In this document: positions 1-6,048 of the stretch, piece after piece | How the letters are laid out: each line of letters starts with the position of its first letter | Position numbering within the stretch: the stretch's first letter is position 1 | NCBI GenBank assembly: GCA_051275005.1 | Contig: JBNMOP010000107.1 | Span: 1 to 9,587 of the forward strand | Direction of reading: 5' to 3' | Source of the DNA: Eutrophobius sp051275005 | GTDB lineage: Bacteria; Pseudomonadota; Gammaproteobacteria; Eutrophobiales; Eutrophobiaceae | DNA length: 9,587 nucleotides | The notes under the pieces: generated by a model | The model's input: the letters and a program-made list of their open reading frames with translations, nothing else | Databases searched by the model: none | Told to the model about the DNA's origin: nothing | Program-made: the position numbers and the translations under genes

Positions 1-617
1 CGTTTTCCATCACCATCACTTTCGATATGAGTTAGAAAATAGCCCTGCGGACGACGCGAAATTACCGAAACTTGTGTCCCAGGTTTACCAAGAGTAATCA
101 ATGCTTTTGTGAGTTCCAGTTCTTTCCCAGCAATAGGTCCGTTGAGGACGGTTAATCTGCCCAATGGCATTGCTGCAGGTGTTCCGCCTGCAGGTACTGG
201 TCTTGAAGGCATAGCTGCTGCCCCTGCGTTTTCAGCAGCCTTGGCAGCTGCAACAGCAGCACTTGCTGATCCCGGCTTGATGATCATAGTTTTTTCAAAC
301 TCATCCTCCTCATCATCGTCATCACCAGCTGCATCATTGACGTATTTTAATTCATGCTTTCCTATAGCAATCACATCACCATTTTTAAGAGCATGTTTTT
401 TAATGAGTTTTCCGTTTACATAGGTACCATTGGTGCTACCCAGATCTTCTAGGAAGGAATCATCCAGAATTGTGATGATCATTGCATGCTTACCGCTTAC
501 GGCAAGATTATCTATAGGAATTTCATTCTCGGCCTTACGCCCAATCGTGCTACGTTCCTGATTGAGTTCGTATTCCCCTTGAACTACTCCGTTTAAGCTA
601 AGTACTAACTTTGCCAT
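1..617 (-). CDS. Two-FHA-domain signalling protein (3' end beyond window)
   Basis: The 205 visible residues begin MAKLVLSLNG. FHA domains bind phosphothreonine peptides, so this is probably a cytoplasmic partner of a Ser/Thr kinase-phosphatase pair. The first FHA domain (about residues 4-93) has the full set of binding residues: G26-R27, S41-x-x-H44, and the LGSTNGTYVNG loop at 59-69. An acidic stretch (99-106) leads to a threonine at 110 (FEKTMII), then an Ala/Pro-rich linker (117-151). A second FHA-like domain starts near 154 (LTVLNGPIAGKELEL), but its usual GR is LGK and the S-x-x-H region reads ISRRPQGYFL, so it may not bind phosphopeptides in the standard way. The gene starts 24 bases after the phosphatase stop, with AGGGGA upstream as a likely ribosome site, so the two are probably one operon. 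Type of domain is certain; partner and role are inferred. Confidence 0.9.
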   Translation of the reverse strand, partial: MAKLVLSLNGVVQGEYELNQERSTIGRKAENEIPIDNLAVSGKHAMIITILDDSFLEDLGSTNGTYVNGKLIKKHALKNGDVIAIGKHELKYVNDAAGDDDDEEDEFEKTMIIKPGSASAAVAAAKAAENAGAAAMPSRPVPAGGTPAAMPLGRLTVLNGPIAGKELELTKALITLGKPGTQVSVISRRPQGYFLTHIESDGDGK

Positions 618-641
618 TGGTTTTTTCCAATTCCCCTGACA

Positions 642-1472
642 TCATGATAAGAAACGACTTTTTAGTTTTTTAATTAAACTCCCACTGGAGTCTGAAAAAT
701 CTTCAAGAACCCTAACGAGGATGATGGATATATTATCCTTCCCCCCTTTTTCATTAGCCAATCGTACTAATTCATTGGCACTTTGTGCAAGATTACCACT
801 ATATTTACTTAGGGTTAAGTGAATTTCTTCATCTGCTACCATATCATTTAATCCGTCTGAACACAGCATATAAATATCCCCAGATTGTACATTTTCTTCG
901 CCTATTTCGACTTCTACATCACGATCAATACCCATCGCCCGGGTAACAAGGTTTTTGGGAGCACGTTTTGCTGCTTCTTCTGGTGTATAAATTCCTCTAT
1001 CTATAAGTTCTTGAATTAACGAATGATCTTTTGTTACCTGGGAAAATGAGTCTCCCCGTTTACGATACAGTCTAGAATCACCTACATGGCCAATTGTGCA
1101 CATATTATTATGGAATAAAACTACAACTATGGTTGTACCCATTCCTTCGCATTCTGAATCTGATTCTGCAGTGTTGTATATCTCTGAATTTACAACAGTT
1201 ATTGCACTTTTTACGACTCCCGATTCAATGCTTAATCCAGAGTCTTTGTCTTTTTGGCCGCGTGTTATCTTTTTCAGGCCATCTATAACCATTTTGTGTA
1301 TAGAGGTAACTGCTATTGCACTGGCAAGCTCCCCTGCCTTATAACCGCCCATTCCATCGGCCAGAATTACCAAGCCTTCGTCGTCGTTACAAAGTGTACT
1401 GTCTTCATTGTGTGGCCTACGGTTTCCAACATCGGAGACATTCACAATTTCAATTTTATTCGATAGGTTCAT
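642..1472 (-). CDS. PP2C-family Ser/Thr protein phosphatase (PrpC/Stp1 type)
   Basis: This 276-residue protein has the normal length and motif order of bacterial metal-dependent PP2C phosphatases, which remove phosphate from Ser/Thr in the cytoplasm. Visible motifs are VGNRRPHNED (15-24), LADGMGG with metal ligand D39 (37-43), GHVGDSRLYR, TKDHS, VTRAMG, CSDGLND with D206, and GGKDN with D246. All expected metal-binding aspartates are present, so it should be active. There is no membrane segment or extracellular domain; the last 25 or so residues are a basic, Ser-rich tail. No strong ribosome site precedes the ATG (only AGAGA about 14 bases upstream), but the first motif begins at residue 15, so the start fits. 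It is the first gene of the pair with the FHA gene. Such phosphatases usually oppose a Hanks-type kinase, which is not in the window. Confidence 0.95.
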   Translation of the reverse strand: MNLSNKIEIVNVSDVGNRRPHNEDSTLCNDDEGLVILADGMGGYKAGELASAIAVTSIHKMVIDGLKKITRGQKDKDSGLSIESGVVKSAITVVNSEIYNTAESDSECEGMGTTIVVVLFHNNMCTIGHVGDSRLYRKRGDSFSQVTKDHSLIQELIDRGIYTPEEAAKRAPKNLVTRAMGIDRDVEVEIGEENVQSGDIYMLCSDGLNDMVADEEIHLTLSKYSGNLAQSANELVRLANEKGGKDNISIILVRVLEDFSDSSGSLIKKLKSRFLS

Positions 1473-1490
1473 TGCAAATTTATATCTCTG

Positions 1491-1501
1491 GTGACTGTCA
1501 C
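1491..1501. repeat. 11-base perfect palindrome in the phosphatase leader
   Basis: GTGAC-T-GTCAC is a perfect dyad ending 18 bases upstream of the phosphatase ATG. It could be a small operator or could mask the weak ribosome site; five-base arms may also arise by chance. Confidence 0.3.
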
Positions 1502-1524
1502 GAATAGTTCTAATTTTTGTATAT

Positions 1525-1557
1525 AACTGATTGTTATTATTAATATATTTATCAGTT
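1525..1557. repeat. Inverted repeat upstream of the phosphatase gene
   Basis: AACTGAT (1525-1531) and ATCAGTT (1551-1557) are perfect seven-base arms around a 19-base all-AT-rich spacer. It lies just after the candidate promoter start point and before the phosphatase gene, so an operator is possible. Arms are seen; function is inferred. Confidence 0.35.
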
Positions 1558-1562
1558 TATCT

Positions 1563-1591
1563 CATATAAATCAGATTCATAAATACTTCAA
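1563..1591 (-). promoter_or_regulatory. Candidate sigma-70 promoter for the phosphatase-FHA operon
   Basis: On the minus strand TTGAAG (1586-1591) and TATATG (1563-1568) are separated by exactly 17 bases. Each box matches the consensus at four of six positions. In such AT-rich DNA this can occur by chance. It would give a leader of about 85 bases. The rest of the gap 1473-1743 holds no gene and no clear terminator that I can see. Confidence 0.25.
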
Positions 1592-1743
1592 ATACAACTA
1601 AAAGAACACACCAGTAAACCTATTTTACAATCAATTTACAACATAATACCCTGATTTTATTGGAATTGTCTATGAATTAGTAGGATTAAAAAATCAAATT
1701 ATAGTAAAAATGCTGAAAGATATACTTATGAATTGTTTATCGC

Positions 1744-2198
1744 TCATAGACACCATTTGTTCACTGTTTTTTGTATCTCTCTCGTTACGGAATTTAATTC
1801 CTCCTCAGGCAATATTTTTGGGTTTTTGGATTATCAGTTTTCTGATATAAAAAATTGGAATTAGTGACAATATTAAATTTATTTTTGGCAATGTCACATT
1901 TTACCTGGCGGTTATTTTTGGCAATATCTTCATTAGACTTGGTTTTATTAGCTTGCTTTCTTTCCTCATCAAATACCTCCAGAAAATGTTGACGTTCATT
2001 ATCACTCGAACTTACCTTAACTGATCGGTTGATCATTATTTGTTCGGAATATTTGTTTTCAGGACGGTTTCCAAAATGAACACAGTCATTCTCATCCTTC
2101 CATGTGTAGATATTGGTGTTAGTGGTTGGTGATACGAATAAAGGGGAAGAAATAGATATCAATAATAATATTTTTTCGCGAGATAATTTTGTACCTAT
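1744..2198 (-). pseudogene. Secreted DUF4124-type protein, frameshifted and without a canonical start
   Basis: The readable frame has a signal-peptide-like N-terminus (TKLSREKILLLISISSPLF), then IYTWKDENDCVHFGNRP, the hallmark of DUF4124 envelope proteins, then a charged helix and the family-like segment CDIAKNKFNIVTNSNFLY. Function of the family is unknown. Two defects are visible. First, the only codon that would include the basic signal-peptide start is ATA at 2198-2196, directly after an in-frame stop; the first TTG (2162) lies inside the hydrophobic core and has no ribosome site. Second, the frame ends early at 1794, but one extra base in the T5 run 1815-1819 (A5 on the coding strand) opens a tail that starts ILPEEELN and ends KWCL with a stop at 1744-1746. 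That tail, including the terminal Trp-Cys, matches what the family normally has. Restored length would be about 151 residues. It follows fdxA by 21 bases. It could be a pseudogene or contain a sequencing error. Confidence 0.75.
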
Positions 2199-2208
2199 TT
2201 ATTAACAA

Positions 2209-2214
2209 CCTTTT
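2209..2214 (-). promoter_or_regulatory. Ribosome binding site for the DUF4124 gene
   Basis: AAAAGG on the minus strand lies ten bases upstream of the ATA codon at 2198 and just after the fdxA stop. Its spacing supports translation starting (now or ancestrally) at that ATA and not at the TTG 36 bases further on. Confidence 0.45.
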
Positions 2215-2219
2215 ACTTA

Positions 2220-2543
2220 TTATCTTTGAAGAAGATTAATTTTTTCCTTAACTTCTTTCCATTCATCTGCATCTTCTGGCGCTGCTTTCAATTCATTGAT
2301 TACAGGCCATATTTTTGCAAGTTCAGCATTTAATTCGATAAAGTCTTTTTGAGATTCTGTAACATCATCTTCTGACATAATGGCATTAACAGGACATTCG
2401 GGTTCGCATAAAGTGCAGTCTATGCATTCATCAGGATCAATGACTAACATATTTGGACCTTCATGGAAGCAATCTACAGGACAAACTTCCACACAGTCCG
2501 TATATTTACATTTGATGCATGATTCGGTAACAATAAATGGCAT
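2220..2543 (-). CDS. fdxA: Seven-iron ferredoxin FdxA ([3Fe-4S][4Fe-4S])
   Basis: The 107-residue product is a small cytoplasmic electron carrier nearly collinear with Azotobacter vinelandii ferredoxin I. It starts MPFIVTESCIKCKYTDCVEV. By alignment with that protein, C9, C17 and C50 would hold the [3Fe-4S] cluster and C21, C40, C43 and C46 the [4Fe-4S] cluster, while C12 and C25 are the extra cysteines of the family. The typical C-terminal half (FIELNAELAKIWPVI) that distinguishes FdxA from short 2[4Fe-4S] ferredoxins is complete. GAGG sits eight bases before the ATG. The gene lies 123 bases downstream of mutS on the same strand, a neighbourhood also known in Pseudomonas. The gap holds a dyad that could control it. 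Its electron donor and acceptor cannot be told from the sequence. Confidence 0.97.
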   Translation of the reverse strand: MPFIVTESCIKCKYTDCVEVCPVDCFHEGPNMLVIDPDECIDCTLCEPECPVNAIMSEDDVTESQKDFIELNAELAKIWPVINELKAAPEDADEWKEVKEKINLLQR

Positions 2544-2551
2544 CTTTGATT

Positions 2552-2555
2552 CCTC
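2552..2555 (-). promoter_or_regulatory. fdxA ribosome binding site
   Basis: GAGG on the minus strand lies eight bases before the fdxA ATG, the clearest Shine-Dalgarno match among the minus-strand genes here, and it confirms the start. Confidence 0.6.
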
Positions 2556-2577
2556 ATTATTTCAGTTAATATATTTC

Positions 2578-2607
2578 GTTGATAAAGATTGTACAGTTAG
2601 TATCAAC
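2578..2607. promoter_or_regulatory. 30-base dyad upstream of fdxA, candidate operator
   Basis: GTTGATA (2578-2584) and TATCAAC (2601-2607) form perfect seven-base arms, and the exact centre of the 16-base spacer is the palindrome TGTACA (2590-2595). The near edge is 35 bases before the fdxA ATG, where a promoter or leader should be. The three-part symmetry favours a protein-binding site over a hairpin. I do not recognise the cognate regulator. Confidence 0.4.
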
Positions 2608-2666
2608 TTTTTTTGAAATGATATTTTACTACGTTGAGCAGAAAATATATTAATTTAATTGCATTA

Positions 2667-5222
2667 CTAATGAATTTTTTTGAGTTTATATATTAATGCC
2701 AGTGCCTCTATTGGGGTTATATTATCTGGATCTATCTGTTTCAATTCTGTTACTACCGGGTCTTCCTTGTTAAAAAAATCTTTTTGAGATTTTCCTTCAA
2801 AAGATTTTAAAGGCTCAGATTCTATTTCATCAAGACGTAGTTTTGCATAGTCAATGACAGATTTTGGAATTCCTGCAAGTTGAGCAACTTGCAGACCATA
2901 ACTCTGGTTTGCAGGTCCTTGTTTTATCCGATGCATGAATACAACTTTGTCATTATGTTCAATTGCATCAAAGTGTAAATTTACGGTTGCTTCTTGAGAT
3001 TCTGCCATTTCTGTTAATTCAAAATAATGTGTAGCAAATAAAGTAAAAGCTTTTATATTTGTTATCAGATGATAAGCACATGCCCAGGCTAGCGCCAGCC
3101 CATCATACGTACTGGTTCCACGTCCAATTTCATCAATCAAAACCAGGCTCTGGTCAGATGCAGTGTTAAGTATATTTGCGGTCTCAACCATTTCTACCAT
3201 GAATGTAGATTGACCACTGGCCAGGTCATCACTCGCGCCGATACGGGTATAAATTCTGTCTATGGGGCCTATTGTTGCACTGTCTGCAGGGACAAAACTA
3301 CCAATGTGAGCAAGTATGACAATTTGTGCCGTTTGTCTCATATAGGTAGATTTCCCTCCCATATTTGGTCCGGTTATTAATAACATTCTTTGTTTATCAT
3401 TCATAAGTACATCATTTGCAATAAAGGGCTCAATTTGGATCTGTTCTACGACTGGGTGACGGCCATTTTTAATCGATATTCCGGGCACATCTGAAAATTC
3501 AGGTCGTGAGTAATTCAAGATTGCCGCGCGTTCAGATAATGTGGAAATGACATCCAGTTCAGCAATGGCTGAAGCAGTTGATTGAATTGCGACAAGATTT
3601 TCTCCGATTCGATGTAATATCTTTTCATAGAGCATTTTTTCTCGTGCTAGAGATTTTTCTCGTGCGCTTAGTACCTTGTCTTCAAACTGTTTTAGTTCTT
3701 CAGTGATAAACCGTTCTGTTGCTTTCAGTGTTTGACGTCGATGATAATCTGCTGGAACCGAATTACTATGTAATCGACTAATCTCGATATAATAGCCATG
3801 GACTCGGTTATAACCTATTTTCAGCCCGGACAGACCAGTACGTTTTTTTTCTCGTGCTTCGAGTTTAATCAGGTGCTCACCCACATCAGAACTTAGATTT
3901 CTGAATTCATCGAGCTCGTCATCAAAACCATCTGCAATGACACCACCATCTCGTATCGTTAATGGTGGTGATTCAATCAATGCGCTAAAAAGAAAGGTTT
4001 TTAAATCATGTAATAAATCTATTTCAGATAACAATTCTTGTAATCTGGGACTATCTTTGTGTATCAAAAAATTATTGATTAATGGCAATATCTCTAATGT
4101 TTCTCTTAACTGGATTAGATCTCTAGGTCTTGCCGAGCCTAATGAGACACGACTGATTGTACGTTCAATGTCACTTATAGATTCAAGTAAATTGCGAAGA
4201 GTAGTATAATTTTGGTTCTGCAATAATTGGCTAACAGCATCGAGGCGGAGTCGTAAAAGCGCGTGATTTCGGATGGGTTGATAAATCCAGCGTCGTAACA
4301 ATCTGCTGCCCATGGCATTTGATGTTGTGTCTAATATGTTAAGTAAACAATGCTGTTTTTTACCAGAAATATCATCTATTAACTCCAGATTTCGGCGACT
4401 GATTGGATCTAGAGTTATCCAGTCTGTCTTATATTCAACCGTAATTGGTTTAATATGAATAAGCTCCCTGCATTGTGTTTCTCGGGCGTATTGTAATGCT
4501 GCACCTGCTGCGCATTGTGCGAGCTTAAGTTCTTCAAAATCCTGGCCTTTGAGTGACTTTAGGAAATATTGACGTTTTATTAGTTCAGTTGCTGATGAAG
4601 CAGAAAAATAATCATCAGGTCTCGTTGTAATACGGCAATTTACGGTATCGCTTTCAATAATTTTTTCATACTCTTCAGTAAGTAATATCTCTGATGGATT
4701 AATTCTCTTCAGTTCATATTGCAGCGCTTTTGAATCCTCAACTTCTATTACTCGAAATTGCCCACTACTCAGGTCTAAAGAAGCTATACCTATACCTCTC
4801 TTATCGACAAATATTACGACTAGAACACAATCCTGATGTTGTTCCAGTAAAGCATCATCTGTAGCAGTTCCTGGTGTTATTATTCGGGCTATCTTCCTCT
4901 CTACCGGTCCCTTAGCTTGCGATGGGTCACCAATTTGTTCAACGATGACAATCGACTCTCCTATACGAACCAGTTTGGCCAGATAATTTTCTACTACGTG
5001 AAATGGAAAACCGGCCATTGGGATAGGTTCACCAGCTGATTGTCCTCGTTTGGTTAGAGTAATATCTAGCAGTCGGGCTGCTTTTTTAGCATCCTCAAAA
5101 AATAATTCGTAGAAATCCCCCATGCGGAAGAACAGTAATTTGTCTGGATGCTGATTTTTGATACCGAGGTATTGTTGGATTACCGGAGTATGCTGGTGAA
5201 GAGAAGATTCACTGATTTGCAT
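2667..5222 (-). CDS. mutS: DNA mismatch repair ATPase MutS
   Basis: MutS recognises mismatches and small loops after replication and, with MutL, starts strand-directed repair. At 851 residues it is almost the same length as E. coli MutS (853). The mismatch-wedging F-x-E motif is F37-Y38-E39 (GDFYELF). The ATPase domain has the Walker A motif GPNMGGKST (618-626), Walker B LVLIDE with D697 and E698, the following GRGTSTYDG loop, and ATHYFELT. The C-terminus keeps a short helical tail (ITPIEALALIYKLKKIH) as in tetramer-forming MutS. No domain is missing and no frameshift is seen. The ATG has only a weak ribosome site (AGG about 14 bases upstream), but the N-terminal domain begins immediately, so the start is right. 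It lies between a TPR lipoprotein gene (143 bases upstream) and fdxA. Confidence 0.98.
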   Translation of the reverse strand: MQISESSLHQHTPVIQQYLGIKNQHPDKLLFFRMGDFYELFFEDAKKAARLLDITLTKRGQSAGEPIPMAGFPFHVVENYLAKLVRIGESIVIVEQIGDPSQAKGPVERKIARIITPGTATDDALLEQHQDCVLVVIFVDKRGIGIASLDLSSGQFRVIEVEDSKALQYELKRINPSEILLTEEYEKIIESDTVNCRITTRPDDYFSASSATELIKRQYFLKSLKGQDFEELKLAQCAAGAALQYARETQCRELIHIKPITVEYKTDWITLDPISRRNLELIDDISGKKQHCLLNILDTTSNAMGSRLLRRWIYQPIRNHALLRLRLDAVSQLLQNQNYTTLRNLLESISDIERTISRVSLGSARPRDLIQLRETLEILPLINNFLIHKDSPRLQELLSEIDLLHDLKTFLFSALIESPPLTIRDGGVIADGFDDELDEFRNLSSDVGEHLIKLEAREKKRTGLSGLKIGYNRVHGYYIEISRLHSNSVPADYHRRQTLKATERFITEELKQFEDKVLSAREKSLAREKMLYEKILHRIGENLVAIQSTASAIAELDVISTLSERAAILNYSRPEFSDVPGISIKNGRHPVVEQIQIEPFIANDVLMNDKQRMLLITGPNMGGKSTYMRQTAQIVILAHIGSFVPADSATIGPIDRIYTRIGASDDLASGQSTFMVEMVETANILNTASDQSLVLIDEIGRGTSTYDGLALAWACAYHLITNIKAFTLFATHYFELTEMAESQEATVNLHFDAIEHNDKVVFMHRIKQGPANQSYGLQVAQLAGIPKSVIDYAKLRLDEIESEPLKSFEGKSQKDFFNKEDPVVTELKQIDPDNITPIEALALIYKLKKIH

Positions 5223-5365
5223 GGACGGATCATAGCCTGAATTTCATGCTATCGCTAATGGGTTTTATATTAGTTTTAATATCAATAACATGCGTTTTTC
5301 AATTAATGAATCATATTAAAATAACAAAAAGTCCGCTAAGATTTTCATCTTATATAGTTATATTA

Positions 5366-5827
5366 TTATTGACTTTGCTCTAATATTTTCAGGATCTCAT
5401 CAAGTAATTTTTGTCCTTTAATTGAGCTTGGATTATTGGAATCAACATTGTTTTCCATTGCATTAAAACTTTGAATTGCTTGCTTCATATGGGCCATCCC
5501 AAGATTTAACCATACGTCGGCATCTGCTGGCGCCAGTGTGATTGCCTGTCGGTAAGCAATGACAGCATCGTCAATTCGATTCGTGAAGGTATATATATTA
5601 CCTAATCTGTACCAATATTGTGGCAGATCAGGAACTATATTTACAAGCTTTTCATAGTATTTTTCACTTTCTGTCCAATCAGAGCGGTCGTATGCCTCAT
5701 CGGCAGTTTTGTGTAGATCGATAGTTGAGAATTCTGATTCATTTTTTTTGGATAATCCTTGTTGTTTTGGTTGCATAGCACAAGCAGATAGTGACAAACT
5801 CAGAAATAGGGGGAAAATAAATTTCAT
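5366..5827 (-). CDS. Small TPR-repeat lipoprotein
   Basis: The 153-residue product begins with a basic residue and a hydrophobic stretch ending in the lipobox LSAC, so C16 would be lipidated after cleavage by signal peptidase II. The residue after the cysteine is Ala, which favours the outer membrane. After a polar linker (17-40) come two TPR units, about 42-70 (ADEAYDRSDWTESEKYYEKL) and 72-103 (YWYRLGNIYTFTNRIDDAVI), then a third partial one starting at A103. TPR lipoproteins act as scaffolds in envelope complexes; no specific partner can be named. The start has no clear ribosome site, yet the signal peptide begins exactly there. It is upstream of mutS in the same direction with a 143-base AT-rich gap in which I see neither a good promoter nor a terminator. 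It is divergent from htpG. Confidence 0.9.
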   Translation of the reverse strand: MKFIFPLFLSLSLSACAMQPKQQGLSKKNESEFSTIDLHKTADEAYDRSDWTESEKYYEKLVNIVPDLPQYWYRLGNIYTFTNRIDDAVIAYRQAITLAPADADVWLNLGMAHMKQAIQSFNAMENNVDSNNPSSIKGQKLLDEILKILEQSQ

Positions 5828-5927
5828 ATTTTATTCAATAAGAAAGAGCCATTTTTATTAAAAATAAATACTGTTAGATTATGCATAGTTTTGTCATCAG
5901 TTCAATTCAGCAGTTACAATATTAACT

Positions 5928-5950
5928 TACCAGAGATCTGTGTTCTGGTA
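5928..5950. repeat. Inverted repeat in the lipoprotein-htpG divergent region
   Basis: TACCAGA (5928-5934) and TCTGGTA (5944-5950) are perfect seven-base arms with a nine-base spacer. The dyad lies about 100 bases from both divergent start codons and 26 bases upstream of the heat-shock-type promoter, a fitting place for an operator. No gene ends nearby and no T-run follows, so it is not a terminator. The rest of 5828-6048 beyond this and the promoter shows nothing else clear. Confidence 0.4.
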
Positions 5951-5975
5951 GCCATTGAAAAATTGTCATGTTGTT

Positions 5976-6006
5976 CTTGAAAAACAGGTCTATCGTCACC
6001 ACATAG
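5976..6006 (+). promoter_or_regulatory. Candidate sigma-32 heat-shock promoter for htpG
   Basis: CTTGAA (5976-5981) matches the sigma-32 -35 element exactly. After 17 bases comes CCACATAG (5999-6006), close to the -10 consensus CCCCATNT (mismatches at the third and last positions). Spacing is within the known range, and htpG is a classical sigma-32 gene. The predicted start point is about 35 bases before the ATG. Confidence 0.5.
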
Positions 6007-6035
6007 GGTTCAGGAATAACTAAATAACGAGATAG

Positions 6036-6040
6036 AGGAG
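6036..6040 (+). promoter_or_regulatory. htpG ribosome binding site
   Basis: AGGAG lies eight bases before the ATG at 6049, a strong Shine-Dalgarno that fixes the htpG start. Confidence 0.75.
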
Positions 6041-6048
6041 CTGTATTA

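Noticed and set aside
109..423. Plus-strand open frame of 104 codons
   Set aside because: It lies opposite the FHA gene and is a low-complexity Ser/Ala-rich shadow of that gene's acidic and Ala-rich linker.
741..746. Six-C run (six G in coding sense) in the phosphatase gene as a phase-variation site
   Set aside because: It encodes the Gly-Gly of the conserved GGKDN motif in the correct frame; the run is short and the gene is intact.
1473..1743. Hidden small gene or RNA gene in the AT-rich gap
   Set aside because: No open frame with a ribosome site and no tRNA-like or stable GC-containing stem was visible on either strand.
3937..4209. Plus-strand open frame of 90 codons inside mutS
   Set aside because: Antisense shadow of the MutS core domain with no family features.
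5320..5365. Possible terminator after the lipoprotein gene
   Set aside because: The partial stem AAAGTC/GATTTT pairs only with a G-U pair in plus-strand RNA, while the gene is on the minus strand, and there is no GC-rich hairpin.
5223..5365. Promoter directly upstream of mutS
   Set aside because: Several AT-rich near-matches exist on the minus strand, but none has both boxes at good spacing, so I cannot choose one.
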